Assembly (NCBI RefSeq): GCF_009649815.1
Contig: NZ_WJIC01000007.1
Span: 186,001 to 250,000 of the forward strand
Direction of reading: 5' to 3'
DNA from: Nocardia sp. SYP-A9097
GTDB lineage: Bacteria > Actinomycetota > Actinomycetes > Mycobacteriales > Mycobacteriaceae
Length of the DNA: 64,000 nt
Shown here: positions 1 through 7,375 of the stretch, in pieces
Position numbering within the stretch: the first letter of the stretch is position 1
Layout of the letters: the number at the start of each line of letters is the position of its first letter
Program-made: the position numbers and the translations under genes
The notes under the pieces: model-generated
Told to the model about the DNA's origin: nothing
Database searches by the model: none
What the model saw: only the letters and a program-made list of their open reading frames with translations

Positions 1-164
1 CGGGCAGCTTCCCGAACCTGCCGCTGGAGCGCACCGGCCTGCCCGAGGAGGTCGCCGAACTGGTCGCCTTCCTGGCCTCGGATGCCTCTGCGTACATCAC
101 CGGAGCCGAAGTCGCCATCGACGGTGGGCTGGCCGCGGGCAAGTTCATTCCGCGCGGCATGTAG
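1..164 (+). CDS. Short-chain dehydrogenase/reductase, C-terminal end (5' truncated)
   Basis: Only the last 53 codons lie in the window; the gene begins upstream of base 1 and stops with TAG at 162-164. The visible end carries the usual SDR tail: an E-E-V-A-x-L-V-A-F-L-A-S-D-x-S helix, then Y-I-T-G-A-E-V-A-I-D-G-G, which closes the Rossmann fold and forms the tetramer interface in classical SDRs. The active-site Y-x-x-x-K and the nucleotide-binding glycines lie outside, so substrate and cofactor preference cannot be read. It is co-directional with the esterase that starts 118 bases downstream. It could be a hydroxysteroid or 3-oxoacyl reductase-like member. Family assignment is safe; the substrate is unknown. 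Confidence 0.85.
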   Translation, partial: GSFPNLPLERTGLPEEVAELVAFLASDASAYITGAEVAIDGGLAAGKFIPRGM

Positions 165-281
165 ACCATCCGCGCGGAGTTGTCCACGGACGCTCCACAC
201 GGGTCTGTGCGCCGCCCGCACCTGCGAGGCGGGCGGCGCACCATTTCACTCGAAAACCCTTGTCCAGCTGAGGAGTCCGCG

Positions 282-1244
282 ATGCCACTGTCGCCGGAAT
301 GGCAAACCTTCGTCGACGCGGCCACCGCCGCCTTCCCGGTCCTGGGTACCGAAGTGGTCGATGCGGCGCAGGCCCGGGCCTTCCTTGCCGCCCGCCCCGC
401 ACCGCCCGCCGCCGAGCCGATTCCCGTTGCGGCAGTGGAGGACTGGCTGGTCCCCGGACCCAACGGCGCACCCGAGGTGCCGGTCCGCATCTACCGTCCG
501 CTCGACGCCGAGCAGACACCGGGCGTGGTGGTCTTCTATCACGGCGGCGGTTTCGTACTCTGCAATCTCGACAGCCACGACAAGTTCTGCCGGGTAATGG
601 CGAATGAGGCCGGGGTACTGGTGATTTCGGTGGATTACCGCCGTGCGCCGGAGGCCCGCTTTCCCGCCGCCGCCGACGACGCCTACGCCGTCCTGCGGTG
701 GGTCGCGGACAATGCCGAAGCCCTCGGCGGCGATCCCGCCCGGATAGCGGTCGCCGGTGACAGCGCGGGCGGCAATCTCGCCACCGTCGCCGCCCTCCAG
801 GCCCGTGACAACGGCGGCGCGGATCTCGCCTTCCAACTACTGCTGTACCCGATGCTGGACCCGGCCTGCGATACCGCCTCCTACACCGAGAACGCCGAGG
901 GCTACTTCACCACCGCGCCCCAATTGCGTTGGTACTGGCAGCAATACCTGAACTCGGCGACCGAGGCGGACGACCCGTTCGCCAATCCGCTGCGAGCCGA
1001 TCTCACCGGTCTGCCGCCCGCGTATATCGCCACCGCCGAATTCGATCCGCTGCGCGATGAGGGCGAAACCTACGGCCGACAGCTGCGCGAGGCGGGCGTG
1101 CCCACCGAAATCCGGCGCTGGGACGGGACCATCCACGGCTTCATGTCCATGGCCTGGCATCTCCCGCAAACCCAGCGCGCCAATGCCAGCGCCTTCGCCG
1201 CTCTGCGCAGCGCCCTCACCCGGACGGCCTCGCAGGCACGCTGA
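282..1244 (+). CDS. Alpha/beta hydrolase, HSL-type carboxylesterase/lipase
   Basis: A 320-residue esterase of the hormone-sensitive-lipase (alpha/beta hydrolase fold-3) family, expected to hydrolyse short-chain acyl esters in the cytosol. Visible motifs are the oxyanion-hole H-G-G-G-F near residue 88, the nucleophile elbow G-D-S-A-G-G-N near 162, the acid in E-F-D-P-L-R-D-E near 255, and the catalytic histidine in I-H-G-F near 285. Length matches the family, for example mycobacterial LipH/LipI-like enzymes. I chose the ATG at 282 because a GAGGAG ribosome site lies 6 bases upstream; a longer reading from 180 would add about 34 residues without family resemblance. It follows the SDR gene on the same strand. 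Confidence 0.88.
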   Translation: MPLSPEWQTFVDAATAAFPVLGTEVVDAAQARAFLAARPAPPAAEPIPVAAVEDWLVPGPNGAPEVPVRIYRPLDAEQTPGVVVFYHGGGFVLCNLDSHDKFCRVMANEAGVLVISVDYRRAPEARFPAAADDAYAVLRWVADNAEALGGDPARIAVAGDSAGGNLATVAALQARDNGGADLAFQLLLYPMLDPACDTASYTENAEGYFTTAPQLRWYWQQYLNSATEADDPFANPLRADLTGLPPAYIATAEFDPLRDEGETYGRQLREAGVPTEIRRWDGTIHGFMSMAWHLPQTQRANASAFAALRSALTRTASQAR

Positions 1245-1363
1245 TCGCACGCCGGCGTTTCACGAACTCGACTGAGCCCCTTCACCGAAGCCGACCTGGC
1301 GCGCAAGGTCGATCGTCTACTATCGGCCTCGTTCGCCCAGTTTCTGAAACGTCAGGAATTCTC

Positions 1364-1780
1364 TTGTCGGTTGCTCGAATCACCGTCCTCACCGCGGCCG
1401 TGACCATGTCCTGCGGCCTGGCCGCCGCCGGTACGGCGGACGCCGCCGCGCAGTACTACGGGACCATCGCGGTCTCCAAACTCAAGAACGCCGGTGTGGT
1501 CACCGCCGAGAACACCAAGGTCACCGCCGATGCCGCCGCCATTCGCGACTGCGCCAACTACGACTGCGAAATCGTCTTCCGGTTCACCGACGGATGCGGT
1601 GCCCTGGCCCAGGGCGCGGACGGTCAATTCGGCTGGGCCGCACGCGGTTCCCGCGAAGAAGCCGAGGCGGCCGCGGTCGCCGGACTCGGGGAGAGCAATC
1701 CCCCGTTCCCAGATCTGGGTAGCGCCAGCCCGCGGGCGGCCAAGGTCGTCGCCTCGGCCTGCACCAAGAACATCCAGTAG
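1364..1780 (+). CDS. Small secreted protein, DUF4189-like
   Basis: A 138-residue exported protein. The N-terminus has a short positive end, a hydrophobic stretch and an A-x-A cleavage site (T-A-D-A-A-A near residue 28). The mature part begins Y-Y-G-T-I-A-V and contains C-A-N-Y-D-C near residue 63 and F-T-D-G-C-G-A-L-A near residue 75, with a fourth cysteine close to the end. This is the pattern of DUF4189 proteins of mycobacteria and nocardiae, whose role is unknown; the four cysteines could form two disulfides. The start is TTG, preceded by CAGGA. It converges on the DUF5313 gene 44 bases downstream. Confidence 0.7.
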   Translation: MSVARITVLTAAVTMSCGLAAAGTADAAAQYYGTIAVSKLKNAGVVTAENTKVTADAAAIRDCANYDCEIVFRFTDGCGALAQGADGQFGWAARGSREEAEAAAVAGLGESNPPFPDLGSASPRAAKVVASACTKNIQ

Positions 1781-1824
1781 CTCGCACCGGTGCGGCAGCA
1801 GCACGAGGGGTCGCCCGAACGACG

Positions 1825-2193
1825 CTATCGCCCGTAGCGGGCCTCATAGGACGCCCGCTCGGCAGCACGCCGCGAAGCCTGCGTCGGATTCTCCAAATCC
1901 GCTGGCAGACCATGTTTTCCCAGCCGGTGCGCGCGATTCATCGGCATGTACGCGATGATGTAGAACGCGGCCAGCAGCACCGCGAGCAGAATCATCGAGG
2001 CTCGCAGCCACAACTCACCGGGGAAGAGCAGGAAGGCCGCGAAGATCGGCAGCAGCGGGAACATGCCACGCACCAAATGCCTTGGCACCGCGAAGGTTCC
2101 GGTCAGGTCATTGCGGACCCACTCCTGTAGCGAATCCGGAAGTCGCATACCGCACGAATAGCCGATCCATTGGATGGGGTTGGGGCGCTTCAT
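1825..2193 (-). CDS. DUF5313 membrane protein
   Basis: A 122-residue protein with the N-terminal pattern R-P-N-P-I-Q-W-I-G-Y followed by R-L-P-D-S-L-x-E-W-V-x-x-D-L-T, typical of DUF5313 proteins in mycolic-acid actinomycetes. Two adjacent transmembrane helices span roughly residues 46-85. A charged tail rich in Arg and Ala follows. No function is known for the family. Its ATG overlaps the stop of the upstream MarR/OhrR gene in an ATGA, so the two are probably translated as one coupled unit and respond to the same signal. Confidence 0.72.
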   Translation of the reverse strand: MKRPNPIQWIGYSCGMRLPDSLQEWVRNDLTGTFAVPRHLVRGMFPLLPIFAAFLLFPGELWLRASMILLAVLLAAFYIIAYMPMNRAHRLGKHGLPADLENPTQASRRAAERASYEARYGR

Positions 2194-2669
2194 TTCCGGG
2201 TTCCCTTCGCCGTCTCCGCGGCGGACAGCACCGAACGGCGTGCCGCGTCGTTCACACGGGTGAGCACCTCGCGCAGATCCTCCAGATCGGCCAGGCTCAC
2301 GCCGAGCCGCTCGACCACCGCGGGCGGAATCCTCTCCGCCTCATTACGCAATTCGCGCCCGGCCGCGGTCAGGTCGACGACCAGATTGCGCTCATCGTGG
2401 CTGTCCCGCCGCCGGGTAATCAGCCCGGCGGCTTCGAGCCGCTTGAGCAGCGGCGACAGCGTCGGCGAATCGAGTTGAATGGCCTCGCCGATATCCTTGA
2501 CCGACATCGGGGCCTCACCCCACAGCGCCAGCATGACCAGATACTGCGGATGGGTGAGCCCCATGGGTTCGAGCAGTGGTCGGTAGACAGCCAGCACCGC
2601 GCGATTGGCGACCGCCAGCGCGAAGCAGACCTGCCGGTCCAGCCGTAGCGGATCCTCGATGTCCTGCAC
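2190..2669 (-). CDS. MarR-family regulator, OhrR-like
   Basis: A 159-residue winged-helix repressor. The opening L-D-R-Q-V-C-F-A-L, then Y-R-P-L-L-E-P-M-G-L-T-H-P-Q-Y-L-V, matches the OhrR (organic hydroperoxide sensor) branch, and Cys15 is in the position of the peroxide-reactive cysteine of OhrR. The HTH lies around residues 55-90 (S-V-K-D-I-G-E-A-I to L-S-P-L-L-K-R-L) and the wing has R-R-D-x-x-D-E-R. It starts at GTG with GAGGAGG upstream. OhrR usually controls an ohr peroxidase, but none is adjacent; the coupled gene encodes DUF5313. A dyad just upstream is the likely autoregulatory operator. Peroxide sensing is an inference from the cysteine and the N-terminal motif. Confidence 0.85.
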   Translation of the reverse strand: MQDIEDPLRLDRQVCFALAVANRAVLAVYRPLLEPMGLTHPQYLVMLALWGEAPMSVKDIGEAIQLDSPTLSPLLKRLEAAGLITRRRDSHDERNLVVDLTAAGRELRNEAERIPPAVVERLGVSLADLEDLREVLTRVNDAARRSVLSAAETAKGTRK

Positions 2670-2690
2670 CAGTCCTCCTCGATCAGTACC

Positions 2691-2719
2691 GTTAGTGCAA
2701 CAATACTTAATGCACTAAC
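2691..2719. promoter_or_regulatory. Probable OhrR/MarR operator (perfect dyad)
   Basis: A perfect inverted repeat, GTTAGTGCA and TGCACTAAC, separated by 11 AT-rich bases. It lies 21 bases upstream of the MarR/OhrR start, where a promoter for the MarR-DUF5313 unit must be. Position and symmetry fit autorepression by the dimeric regulator. The binding protein is inferred. Confidence 0.65.
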
Positions 2720-2750
2720 TATTGGCACGCGATCGAGTGGGTCACATGGG

Positions 2751-3185
2751 TCACATCTCTCGCATCTGCTGGACCATGGCGGCGATTCGGTTCGTATCCA
2801 TGTAGTCGCGGAAGAGCACCACCTGACCGTCGCGGACCTGAACCACATTCACCGAAGTCCGCACCCGCGCCCGCCCCATACCCGGCCGGGTCAGGTCGAC
2901 ATCGTTCTCCACCAGGAAGAGTCCGGGTTCGGTGGTCTCGTGGATGGTCGGGTGAATGCCGTGCACCACGACGCCGGACATGCGCTGCGGCGACCACCAG
3001 CGGTCGAGATGGGCACGAATCTCCTCGCGCCCCTCGAACCTGTTCGGGAAGCCCGGAATGACGAACGGGATTTCGAAAACGGCATCCGGGGCCAGGAGTG
3101 CCACGAAGGCTTCGGCATCGCGAGCGGGTAGCCCGTGAAAGAGTCGTTCTACCAGTTCACGAGGGGTTTCTACAGCAGTGGACAT
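2751..3185 (-). CDS. SnoaL/NTF2-like protein
   Basis: A 144-residue protein with the SnoaL/NTF2-like cone fold pattern: an initial helix P-R-E-L-V-E-R-L-F, A-F-V-A-L-L-A-P-D-A-V-F-E-I-P-F, F-x-G-R-E-E-I-R-A-H-L, and the strand V-R-D-G-Q-V-V-L-F-R-D-Y-M-D. Members include limonene-epoxide hydrolases, polyketide cyclases and many orphans, so no reaction can be assigned. The start has GGAGG 4 bases upstream. It is divergent from a TetR gene that begins about 90 bases away, which probably controls it; the spacer holds TAGTAT as a possible -10 element. Confidence 0.75.
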   Translation of the reverse strand: MSTAVETPRELVERLFHGLPARDAEAFVALLAPDAVFEIPFVIPGFPNRFEGREEIRAHLDRWWSPQRMSGVVVHGIHPTIHETTEPGLFLVENDVDLTRPGMGRARVRTSVNVVQVRDGQVVLFRDYMDTNRIAAMVQQMREM

Positions 3186-3277
3186 AGCGCCTCCACGGTG
3201 TCGGAATTAAACGGAACGTACGACCCGGTTAGTATTCGGGGCGTGCGCCCCGCTTGTCAATGGGTAGGCTGCGGGAG

Positions 3278-3832
3278 ATGACCGAACGCCCGCTCCGCGC
3301 CGACGCCCGCCGCAATCGCGAGCGGGTACTGGCCGCCGCACAGGAAGCCTTTGCGGCGGAAGGCATTTCGGTCCCCCTCGACGAAATCGCGCGACGCGCC
3401 GGAGTCGGCGCCGGCACCGTGTACCGCCACTTCCCCACCAAGGAAGCACTTTTCGAGGCCGCCATCGTCGATCGCGTGGATCGCATGACCGGGCGCGCAC
3501 GCGATGCGCTGAACGCCGACGACGCCGGGACAGCATTCTTCGCCTTCCTACGGCAGATGGACTCCGGCGGCGGAGTCAAACGCGATCTCGTCGACGCGCT
3601 CGGACCGCGCGGGGAACAGGTCTACGCCGGACCAACCCGCGAACTACAGACCGCCATCGGCGAATTACTGTCCAAAGCACAGCAGGCCGGAGCCGTACGC
3701 ACCGATATCGGCCTCGGCGATCTCATGTCGGTCCTCAAGGGATTCTTCATCGCCATACATATGGACAGCGCGGATTCCGCACAACGCGAACGAACCTTCG
3801 CCGTCATCCTGGATGGCCTGCGGACCCGCTGA
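3278..3832 (+). CDS. TetR-family regulator
   Basis: A 184-residue TetR repressor. The DNA-binding domain is clear: R-A-D-A-R-R-N-R-E-R-V-L, then I-S-V-P-L-D-E-I-A-R-R-A-G-V-G-A-G-T-V-Y-R-H-F-P-T-K-E-A-L. The C-terminal half is the variable ligand domain. I chose the ATG at 3278, which gives the common M-T-E-R-P-L-R-A-D opening; ATG 3260 or TTG 3254 in the same frame are possible. It stands head-to-head with the SnoaL-like gene, the likely target. The effector is unknown. Confidence 0.83.
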   Translation: MTERPLRADARRNRERVLAAAQEAFAAEGISVPLDEIARRAGVGAGTVYRHFPTKEALFEAAIVDRVDRMTGRARDALNADDAGTAFFAFLRQMDSGGGVKRDLVDALGPRGEQVYAGPTRELQTAIGELLSKAQQAGAVRTDIGLGDLMSVLKGFFIAIHMDSADSAQRERTFAVILDGLRTR

Positions 3833-3968
3833 AGTCCAAAAGACTTGGGCCGCTGGGGCGTACTGCGCGCATCTCTCTTCGCAGGTGGAGGCTCCGCACG
3901 AAATAATCCAGTGCGCATGGACAAGCTTCAGCCCTACCTTTAAGGCAATCCGAAGGAAGGAATGTCCA

Positions 3969-5189
3969 ATGTTTCCCGTAGAGCTGCGCGGAACTCGAGC
4001 GCAGACGCTCATGTGGGCCCACGAGCACGAGGTCGAACCGGCCGCACTGCAGCAGTTGCGCAATATCGCGAAGCTGGAGTGGGTGTACGGGGTTCGGGTC
4101 ATGCCGGATGTGCACCTCGGTAAGGGGGCCACGGTCGGCTCGGTCATCGCGATGAAGGACGCGGTCTCACCCGCGGCGGTCGGCGTCGATATCGGGTGCG
4201 GCATGGAGGCCGTGCGGACCTCACTGAAGGCGAGCGATCTGCCCGACAACCTGCATGGCCTGCGGTCGCGAATCGAGGCTGCGGTGCCGGTCGGCTTTGC
4301 CGCGCACGATGATTCGGTGAACGTGAACCGGCTGAACGCCGAGGTCTCCGGACATCAGGCGAGCAATGCGCAGCGCGCCGGGTGGGATCGGTTCTGGAAG
4401 GGATTCGAGTCACTCGATCCCGCTGTTCATGCTCGGGAATCCAAGGCACGTAAGCAGATTGGGACGCTGGGATCCGGCAATCATTTTGTCGAGATTTGCA
4501 TCGCTGAAGATCAGCAGATTTGGGTTCTGCTGCATTCCGGCAGCCGGAATATCGGTAAGGAACTTGCCGAGCGGCATATGACGGTTGCGCGCGCCTTGCC
4601 GCACAACCAGGAGCTGCCCGACAAGGATCTTGCGGTATTCGTTTCCGGGACGCCGGAAATGGATGCTTATCGGCGGGATCTGAACTGGGCTCAGGAGTAT
4701 GCCGCGCGGAATCGGGCTGTGATGTTGGCGCTGGTTTGCAAGGCTGTGCGGGATGAGTTCGGTGAGCGAGAAGTGTTGTTCGACAAGCCGATTTCTTGCC
4801 ATCACAACTATGTGAATGAGGAGATTATCGACGGTATGCCGATGCTGGTCACTCGTAAGGGTGCGGTTCGCGCCGGCAAGGGTGATTTGGCGCTGATTCC
4901 GGGTTCGATGGGGACGCGGTCGTATGTGGTTCGGGGGAAGGGGAATCCGGACTCGTTCTACTCGGCTTCGCATGGGGCGGGGCGGCGGATGAGTCGGAGT
5001 GCGGCCAAGCGGCAGTTCACCGTTGCGGATCTCGTCAAGCAGACCGAGGGGGTGGAGTCTCGGAAGGATGCGGGGGTGGTGGATGAGATTCCGGCGGCAT
5101 ACAAGGACATCGATCAGGTGATCGCGGCACAGGGGAATCTGGTGGATGTGGTGCACACACTGCGACAGGTGTTGTGCGTCAAGGGATGA
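3969..5189 (+). CDS. rtcB: RtcB-family RNA ligase
   Basis: A 406-residue RtcB. The family joins a 2',3'-cyclic phosphate or 3'-phosphate RNA end to a 5'-OH end using GTP and Mn2+. Motifs in order: V-D-I-G-C-G-M (Asp74 and Cys77, metal ligands), G-T-L-G-S-G-N-H-F-V-E, H-S-G-S-R-N-I-G, C-H-H-N-Y-V-N-E-E, and S-A-S-H-G-A-G-R-R-M-S-R, whose histidine is guanylylated. The ATG at 3969 follows AAGGAAGGA by about 7 bases. The gene stands alone without archease or RtcA; neighbours do not suggest a target RNA. The second half (from about 4390) uses many more T-ending codons than the first half and the flanking genes. A Hen1-Pnkp repair pair lies near the other end of the window. Confidence 0.93.
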   Translation: MFPVELRGTRAQTLMWAHEHEVEPAALQQLRNIAKLEWVYGVRVMPDVHLGKGATVGSVIAMKDAVSPAAVGVDIGCGMEAVRTSLKASDLPDNLHGLRSRIEAAVPVGFAAHDDSVNVNRLNAEVSGHQASNAQRAGWDRFWKGFESLDPAVHARESKARKQIGTLGSGNHFVEICIAEDQQIWVLLHSGSRNIGKELAERHMTVARALPHNQELPDKDLAVFVSGTPEMDAYRRDLNWAQEYAARNRAVMLALVCKAVRDEFGEREVLFDKPISCHHNYVNEEIIDGMPMLVTRKGAVRAGKGDLALIPGSMGTRSYVVRGKGNPDSFYSASHGAGRRMSRSAAKRQFTVADLVKQTEGVESRKDAGVVDEIPAAYKDIDQVIAAQGNLVDVVHTLRQVLCVKG

Positions 5190-5192
5190 CGG

Positions 5193-5672
5193 TCATCGGC
5201 GGCGGAGGGTTGCGGCCCCTCCGGCGCCGATGAGCAGAATGCCCACTATCAGTGGGAATCCGGTCTGTAGCCACTGAAAGAGTGCTATGTGCATATCGTC
5301 GGAGACCGGGAGATCACCGATCAGGCGGAAGGTGTCGTCCGGGAAGATCAGATAGATGACTCCCGGTAGCACGCCCCAAACCAGGCCGCCCACAATCGTT
5401 CCCGCCGCCGAATAGGCGGCCAGCGCGGCCACCAGCAGGAACAGCACCGCCGCCACCAGGATCTGCAAGGTGGCGCCCAACCGGTCGGCGAAATCGCCCA
5501 GAATCACCCACTGCCTGGTGCCGGCGGCCCCGCGCGCCGCGAAGCCGATACCGATGGGCGTCACTATCAGACCGACGAGCGCACCGACGATGGTTCGCGA
5601 AAACCCTCCGCTGCTTCGGAATTGCGCACCCGGCGGAGTCCACCCCGCGGGCGACGGAAACTTCTCCGACAT
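5193..5672 (-). CDS. Integral membrane protein, about four helices
   Basis: A 159-residue protein with a soluble Pro-rich start, then about four hydrophobic segments at roughly residues 28-46, 67-90, 93-112 and 136-154, ending L-R-R-R. No family is recognised. I chose the ATG at 5672 because AGGGAGA lies 5 bases upstream; an in-frame GTG at 5690 lacks a spaced ribosome site. It converges on rtcB with only 3 bases between the stop codons. It may share transcription with the metallo-hydrolase gene on its other side, but a 100-base gap separates them. Confidence 0.65.
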   Translation of the reverse strand: MSEKFPSPAGWTPPGAQFRSSGGFSRTIVGALVGLIVTPIGIGFAARGAAGTRQWVILGDFADRLGATLQILVAAVLFLLVAALAAYSAAGTIVGGLVWGVLPGVIYLIFPDDTFRLIGDLPVSDDMHIALFQWLQTGFPLIVGILLIGAGGAATLRRR

Positions 5673-5774
5673 CACCGTCTCCCTGCTCACCGGAGGACAA
5701 CGCGGCTCCGATACCTCATTGTCCGCCTCGGCAGGGGTTTACGTGCGATCTTGACCGCACCGCAACGAAGCCGG

Positions 5775-6521
5775 TCACACGGTGAGCGGTATGCCCGGAT
5801 TCAGCACGCGCACTTCCGTCTCCGGCGCGAGATCGCCTGCCGCATCGCGATATAGATCCGGGCGATTGCGCTCGGACTTGGTCATGATGCGATCGCCCAG
5901 CGGACCGCTGGTGAAGGCGTAGTGGATCGGCACCGCCAGGCGCGGGCGCAGCGCGTGGGTGAGGTCGGCGGCCTCCACCGCATCCATGACGACCCGGTGA
6001 TTCAGGATGGGGCGAATGCGCAGACCATTGATGGGGAGCAGGGCCAGATCGATCTCCGGGAAGCGGCGGGCGACCTCGTCGAGTTCGGGAATCCGCAGCG
6101 TATCGGCCCCGAAGAAGACGGTGTCGCCCTCGGCGCGCAGTACGAAAGTCACTTCGGGGACACCGTGTTTCGCGGGTGCGGCTGTCACCTCGACGGGGCC
6201 GAGGTGGGTGCGCTGCCAGGGCGCGAGCTCGGTGACATTGCGGAAGCCCGCCGCCCGGACCTTCGCGGCCAGGCCGGGGACCACCGCGAAAGGCACTGTC
6301 TTGTCCGGATATCCGATCAGGGCATCCAGATCGCAGTGATCGTAATGACCGTGGCTGATCACAATGCCCGCGAGCTCGGGCAGGTCGGCGGCGGTGGCGA
6401 TACTGCGCGGCTCGCCCTGGTAGTAGAAGCGGCGTTCGGAGAACCAAGGGTCGGTGAGGATGCGCGCACCGCCGAAATCGAGCAGAACGCTGGCGTGGAC
6501 GACGCGGGTAACTGTGAGCAT
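5775..6521 (-). CDS. Metallo-beta-lactamase-fold hydrolase, UlaG-like
   Basis: A 248-residue MBL-fold protein. The zinc motif H-G-H-Y-D-H lies near residue 60 (S-H-G-H-Y-D-H-C-D), with later ligands in A-A-P-A-K-H-G near 117, F-G-A-D-T near 139 and V-P-I-H-Y near 196. The short N-terminus and the H-A-S-V-L-L-D-F-G-G-A-R-I-L-T-D-P-W opening place it in the UlaG / NAPE-PLD-like branch of phosphodiesterases and lactonases; the substrate is unknown. The ATG at 6521 is preceded by AAGGAA at 6 bases. It is divergent from a TetR gene; a TTGACA on this strand (6585-6590) with a -10-like TACTTA falls partly inside the large palindrome, so the TetR protein should block it directly. Confidence 0.8.
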   Translation of the reverse strand: MLTVTRVVHASVLLDFGGARILTDPWFSERRFYYQGEPRSIATAADLPELAGIVISHGHYDHCDLDALIGYPDKTVPFAVVPGLAAKVRAAGFRNVTELAPWQRTHLGPVEVTAAPAKHGVPEVTFVLRAEGDTVFFGADTLRIPELDEVARRFPEIDLALLPINGLRIRPILNHRVVMDAVEAADLTHALRPRLAVPIHYAFTSGPLGDRIMTKSERNRPDLYRDAAGDLAPETEVRVLNPGIPLTV

Positions 6522-6535
6522 GAGCACTTCCTTAA

Positions 6536-6579
6536 CAAGACAGTCGTCTGCTTACATATGTAAGTAGACGACTGTCTTG
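6536..6579. promoter_or_regulatory. 44-bp near-perfect palindrome, TetR operator
   Basis: Two 22-base arms match with a single mismatch around the centre ACATATGT. It fills the space between the divergent hydrolase and TetR genes. It overlaps the -10 region of the leftward promoter and sits just upstream of a rightward TATGCT (6581-6586). That hexamer is only 6 bases before the tetR GTG, so the tetR transcript may be leaderless. The length is enough for two TetR dimers side by side. Confidence 0.8.
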
Positions 6580-6592
6580 CTATGCTGTCAAG

Positions 6593-7195
6593 GTGTCGGA
6601 CAAACCCATTCGCAGCCGTAATCGCCGTGGCGAAGGCGCGCGCCTGCGCGATGAACTCGTCAGCGCGGCCAGCACATTGCTCGAAGATCTGGACGGTCAG
6701 GAAGCGCTGTCGCTGCGCGCCGTGGCCAGGGCGGCCGGAATCGCGCCACAGAGCGTCTACCTGCATTTCAATGACAGACGCGAACTGCTGACCGCCGTGT
6801 ACCAGGTCCGATTCGGCGAGTTGCATGCCGCGTTGGCCACCGCCCGCGATGCTGTCCCGAAAGATGCTGCCGCCGAACGACTCTCGGCAATCTGCCACGC
6901 CTATATCGACTACGGCACCCGGAACCCGGGCCATTACCGCGTACTCTTCGGCACCGCGGGCACCCCCGGCTGGGAGCCGACCGAAGGGCAATTGCCCGGA
7001 CTGCCGACCATCCAACTGCTCATCGAGGCCGCCGCGGACTGCGGGAGCACCGACCCGAACGCCACCGCGGTATGCCTCTGGGCGGCCATGCACGGCCTGA
7101 TCACGCTGCGGCAGGATCGCCCCAGTTTCCCCTGGCCGCCATTGGAGACACTCGTGCGAACCATGGTGGACGCCCACCTCGCCGCGGCGGACTGA
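6593..7195 (+). CDS. TetR-family regulator of the adjacent metallo-hydrolase
   Basis: A 200-residue TetR protein. The HTH is S-L-R-A-V-A-R-A-A-G-I-A-P-Q-S-V-Y-L-H-F-N-D-R-R-E-L-L near residues 42-68. The ligand-binding half includes the TetR C-terminal pattern Y-I-D-Y-G-T-R-N-P-G-H-Y-R-V-L-F. The GTG start lies directly beyond the palindromic operator and lacks a ribosome site, fitting a leaderless message. It very probably represses itself and the divergent MBL-fold hydrolase. A palindromic repeat element begins 6 bases after its stop. Confidence 0.85.
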   Translation: MSDKPIRSRNRRGEGARLRDELVSAASTLLEDLDGQEALSLRAVARAAGIAPQSVYLHFNDRRELLTAVYQVRFGELHAALATARDAVPKDAAAERLSAICHAYIDYGTRNPGHYRVLFGTAGTPGWEPTEGQLPGLPTIQLLIEAAADCGSTDPNATAVCLWAAMHGLITLRQDRPSFPWPPLETLVRTMVDAHLAAAD

Positions 7196-7201
7196 CCCAT
7201 T

Positions 7202-7275
7202 CGTCATCCCGGCGCGCGTTCGGCCGGGATCCACCTCGGGCTGTGGATCCCGGCCGAAAACGTGCCGGGATGACG
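7202..7275. repeat. Dispersed palindromic repeat element, copy A (74 bp)
   Basis: Two 33-base arms, 30 of 33 matching, separated by 8 bases. Each arm starts CGTCATCCCGGC and contains GGCCGGGATCCAC. It fills the gap between the TetR gene and recQ. The same arm occurs at 30960-31050 (full element) and 34382-34412 (half element). It could act as a transcription terminator here, but the dispersal marks it as a repeat family. Confidence 0.85.
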
Positions 7276-7375
7276 GGGGGATGGACCGCCGAAGTATCGG
7301 GGGCCACGGCGCGCCGGAGGACGAAGGGGTGCGAAGTCGCTGTCGGGCTAGGTGGTGTCGGTCGGGTGAGGCACG

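Noticed and set aside
1272..1404. Short codon-like stretch between the esterase and the DUF4189-like gene
   Set aside because: It has no start with a ribosome site, overlaps the next gene in another frame and matches no family.
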